Shown: positions 5,339-6,083 of the stretch, in pieces
Layout: each line of letters starts with the position of its first letter
Numbering within the stretch: the first letter of the stretch is position 1
DNA from: Planctomycetota bacterium
Lineage (GTDB): Bacteria > Patescibacteriota > Patescibacteriia > Patescibacteriales > UBA12465
DNA length: 6,083 nt
Assembly: GCA_025453315.1 (NCBI GenBank)
Contig: JALOQQ010000098.1
Location: 1 to 6,083, forward strand
Reading direction: 5' to 3'
The notes under the pieces: generated by a model
Told to the model about the DNA's origin: nothing
Databases searched by the model: none
Seen by the model: the letters and a program-made list of their open reading frames with translations, nothing else
Translations under genes and position numbers: made by a program

Positions 5339-6052
5339 ATGGCTAAAAAAGAAATGAAAAAAAATGATGCTAAGCATCAGGAAGTTAAAAAAAAGGAAGA
5401 AGCAATTTACGATAAATCAATTGCTTATCCAATTGCTCAAGCAGTAGAAATTGTAAAGAAAACCAGTAAAACCAAATTTGACGCTTCAATAGAAGTACAT
5501 TTCAATCTCGGTATTGATCCTAAAAAAGGTGAACAACAAGTTAGAGGAGCAGTTAGCTTACCTCACGGTACTGGCAAGACTGTAAAAATAGCTGCCTTCG
5601 TTTCTCCAGAAAAAGAAAAAGAAGTTAGAGAGGCTGGCGCCGATTATGTTGGCGGAGCTGAATTAATAGAACAAATTTTAAAAACCGAAAAAACTGATTT
5701 TGAAGTAGCTATTGCTGAACCAGCTATAATGAAAGATTTAGCTAAAATCGCTAAAATTTTAGGAACCAGAGGTTTAATGCCTTCACCTAAAAACGATACC
5801 GTCACCATGAATCCAGCTAAAACCGCTACTGAATTAAAAAAAGGTAAGATTAGTTTTAAAAATGATGATACCTCTAACATTCATGCTATTATCGGTAAAG
5901 TTAGTTTTGATGCTCAAAAATTAATTGAAAATTACGGTGCCTTATTAGAGGCTCTTAAAAAAATGAAACCTTCCAGTTCTAAAGGTTCCTTTATTAAGAA
6001 TATCAGCATCTGTTCTTCTATGGGCTCTGGAGTTAGAGTACAATTAAGCTAA
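5339..6052 (+). CDS. rplA: 50S ribosomal protein L1
   Basis: L1 forms the mobile stalk beside the ribosomal E site and helps release deacylated tRNA; it is also commonly the repressor of its own operon. The protein has 237 residues, near the usual 228-235, with a lysine-rich N-terminal extension (1-22). Landmarks are KFDASIEVHFNLGIDP (46-61), VRGAVSLPHGTGK (68-80), the signature LGTRGLMPSPKNDTV (141-155), IGKVSF (185-190), ALLEALKKMKP (201-211) and the C-terminal SSMGSGV (226-232). In well-studied L1 proteins the last motif is Thr-Met-Gly and touches RNA; here it is Ser227-Met228-Gly229, a conservative change. The probable L1 site ends 5 bases before the ATG, and there is no ordinary Shine-Dalgarno sequence. 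Stop is TAA. Confidence 0.97.
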   Translation: MAKKEMKKNDAKHQEVKKKEEAIYDKSIAYPIAQAVEIVKKTSKTKFDASIEVHFNLGIDPKKGEQQVRGAVSLPHGTGKTVKIAAFVSPEKEKEVREAGADYVGGAELIEQILKTEKTDFEVAIAEPAIMKDLAKIAKILGTRGLMPSPKNDTVTMNPAKTATELKKGKISFKNDDTSNIHAIIGKVSFDAQKLIENYGALLEALKKMKPSSSKGSFIKNISICSSMGSGVRVQLS

Positions 6053-6083
6053 GCAAAAAAATATTTAGACATTATAGAATCTC

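Noticed and set aside
5644..5880. A 78-codon - strand open frame opposite rplA
   Set aside because: It is antisense to conserved L1 coding sequence with no independent support.

Overview
The window is AT-rich bacterial DNA. It carries a conserved translation/transcription cluster (secE, nusG, rplK, rplA) on the + strand and a divergent - strand cluster (an unrecognised multi-pass membrane protein gene, rsmI, and the 5' part of metG). Several traits suggest a reduced-genome bacterium of the Patescibacteria/CPR type: low GC, compact genes, a short RsmI without the usual C-terminal extension, a large uncharacterised membrane protein in the neighbourhood, and almost no Shine-Dalgarno sequences. 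This placement is an inference, because no phylogenetic marker could be aligned here. The stops seen are TAA and TAG, and conserved glycines are read from GGN codons, so nothing suggests a recoded TGA.

Layout: 1-1118 (-) is the N-terminal two-thirds or so of methionyl-tRNA synthetase, cut by the window edge. 1119-1375 is a 257-base gap with a strongly structured element. Read on the + strand, this element ends in a 9-bp hairpin and seven T, so it looks like a small RNA or a + strand terminator. 1376-2077 (-) is rsmI. 2080-3738 (-) is a 552-residue protein with a soluble helical N-terminal half and four membrane segments near the C-terminus. 3739-3930 holds two back-to-back sigma70-type promoters with -35 boxes only 9 bases apart, one for each gene cluster. 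3931-6052 (+) is secE-nusG-rplK-rplA, in the order common to most bacteria. The nusG-rplK gap contains two hairpins. The rplK-rplA gap contains a probable L1-binding mRNA site directly in front of the rplA start codon.

How the genes fit together: the + cluster makes a SecYEG translocon subunit, a transcription elongation/coupling factor, and the two stalk-base ribosomal proteins L11 and L1. The rplA leader copies the 23S rRNA L1 site, so L1 probably represses its own translation. The - cluster contributes 16S rRNA methylation (RsmI) and methionine charging (MetG), so both arms of the divergent promoter serve translation. The exception is the unknown membrane protein, whose role cannot be read from the sequence. 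It is cotranscribed with rsmI across a 2-base gap.

No CRISPR array, insertion sequence, tRNA or rRNA was seen. The last 31 bases (6053-6083) hold nothing recognisable.
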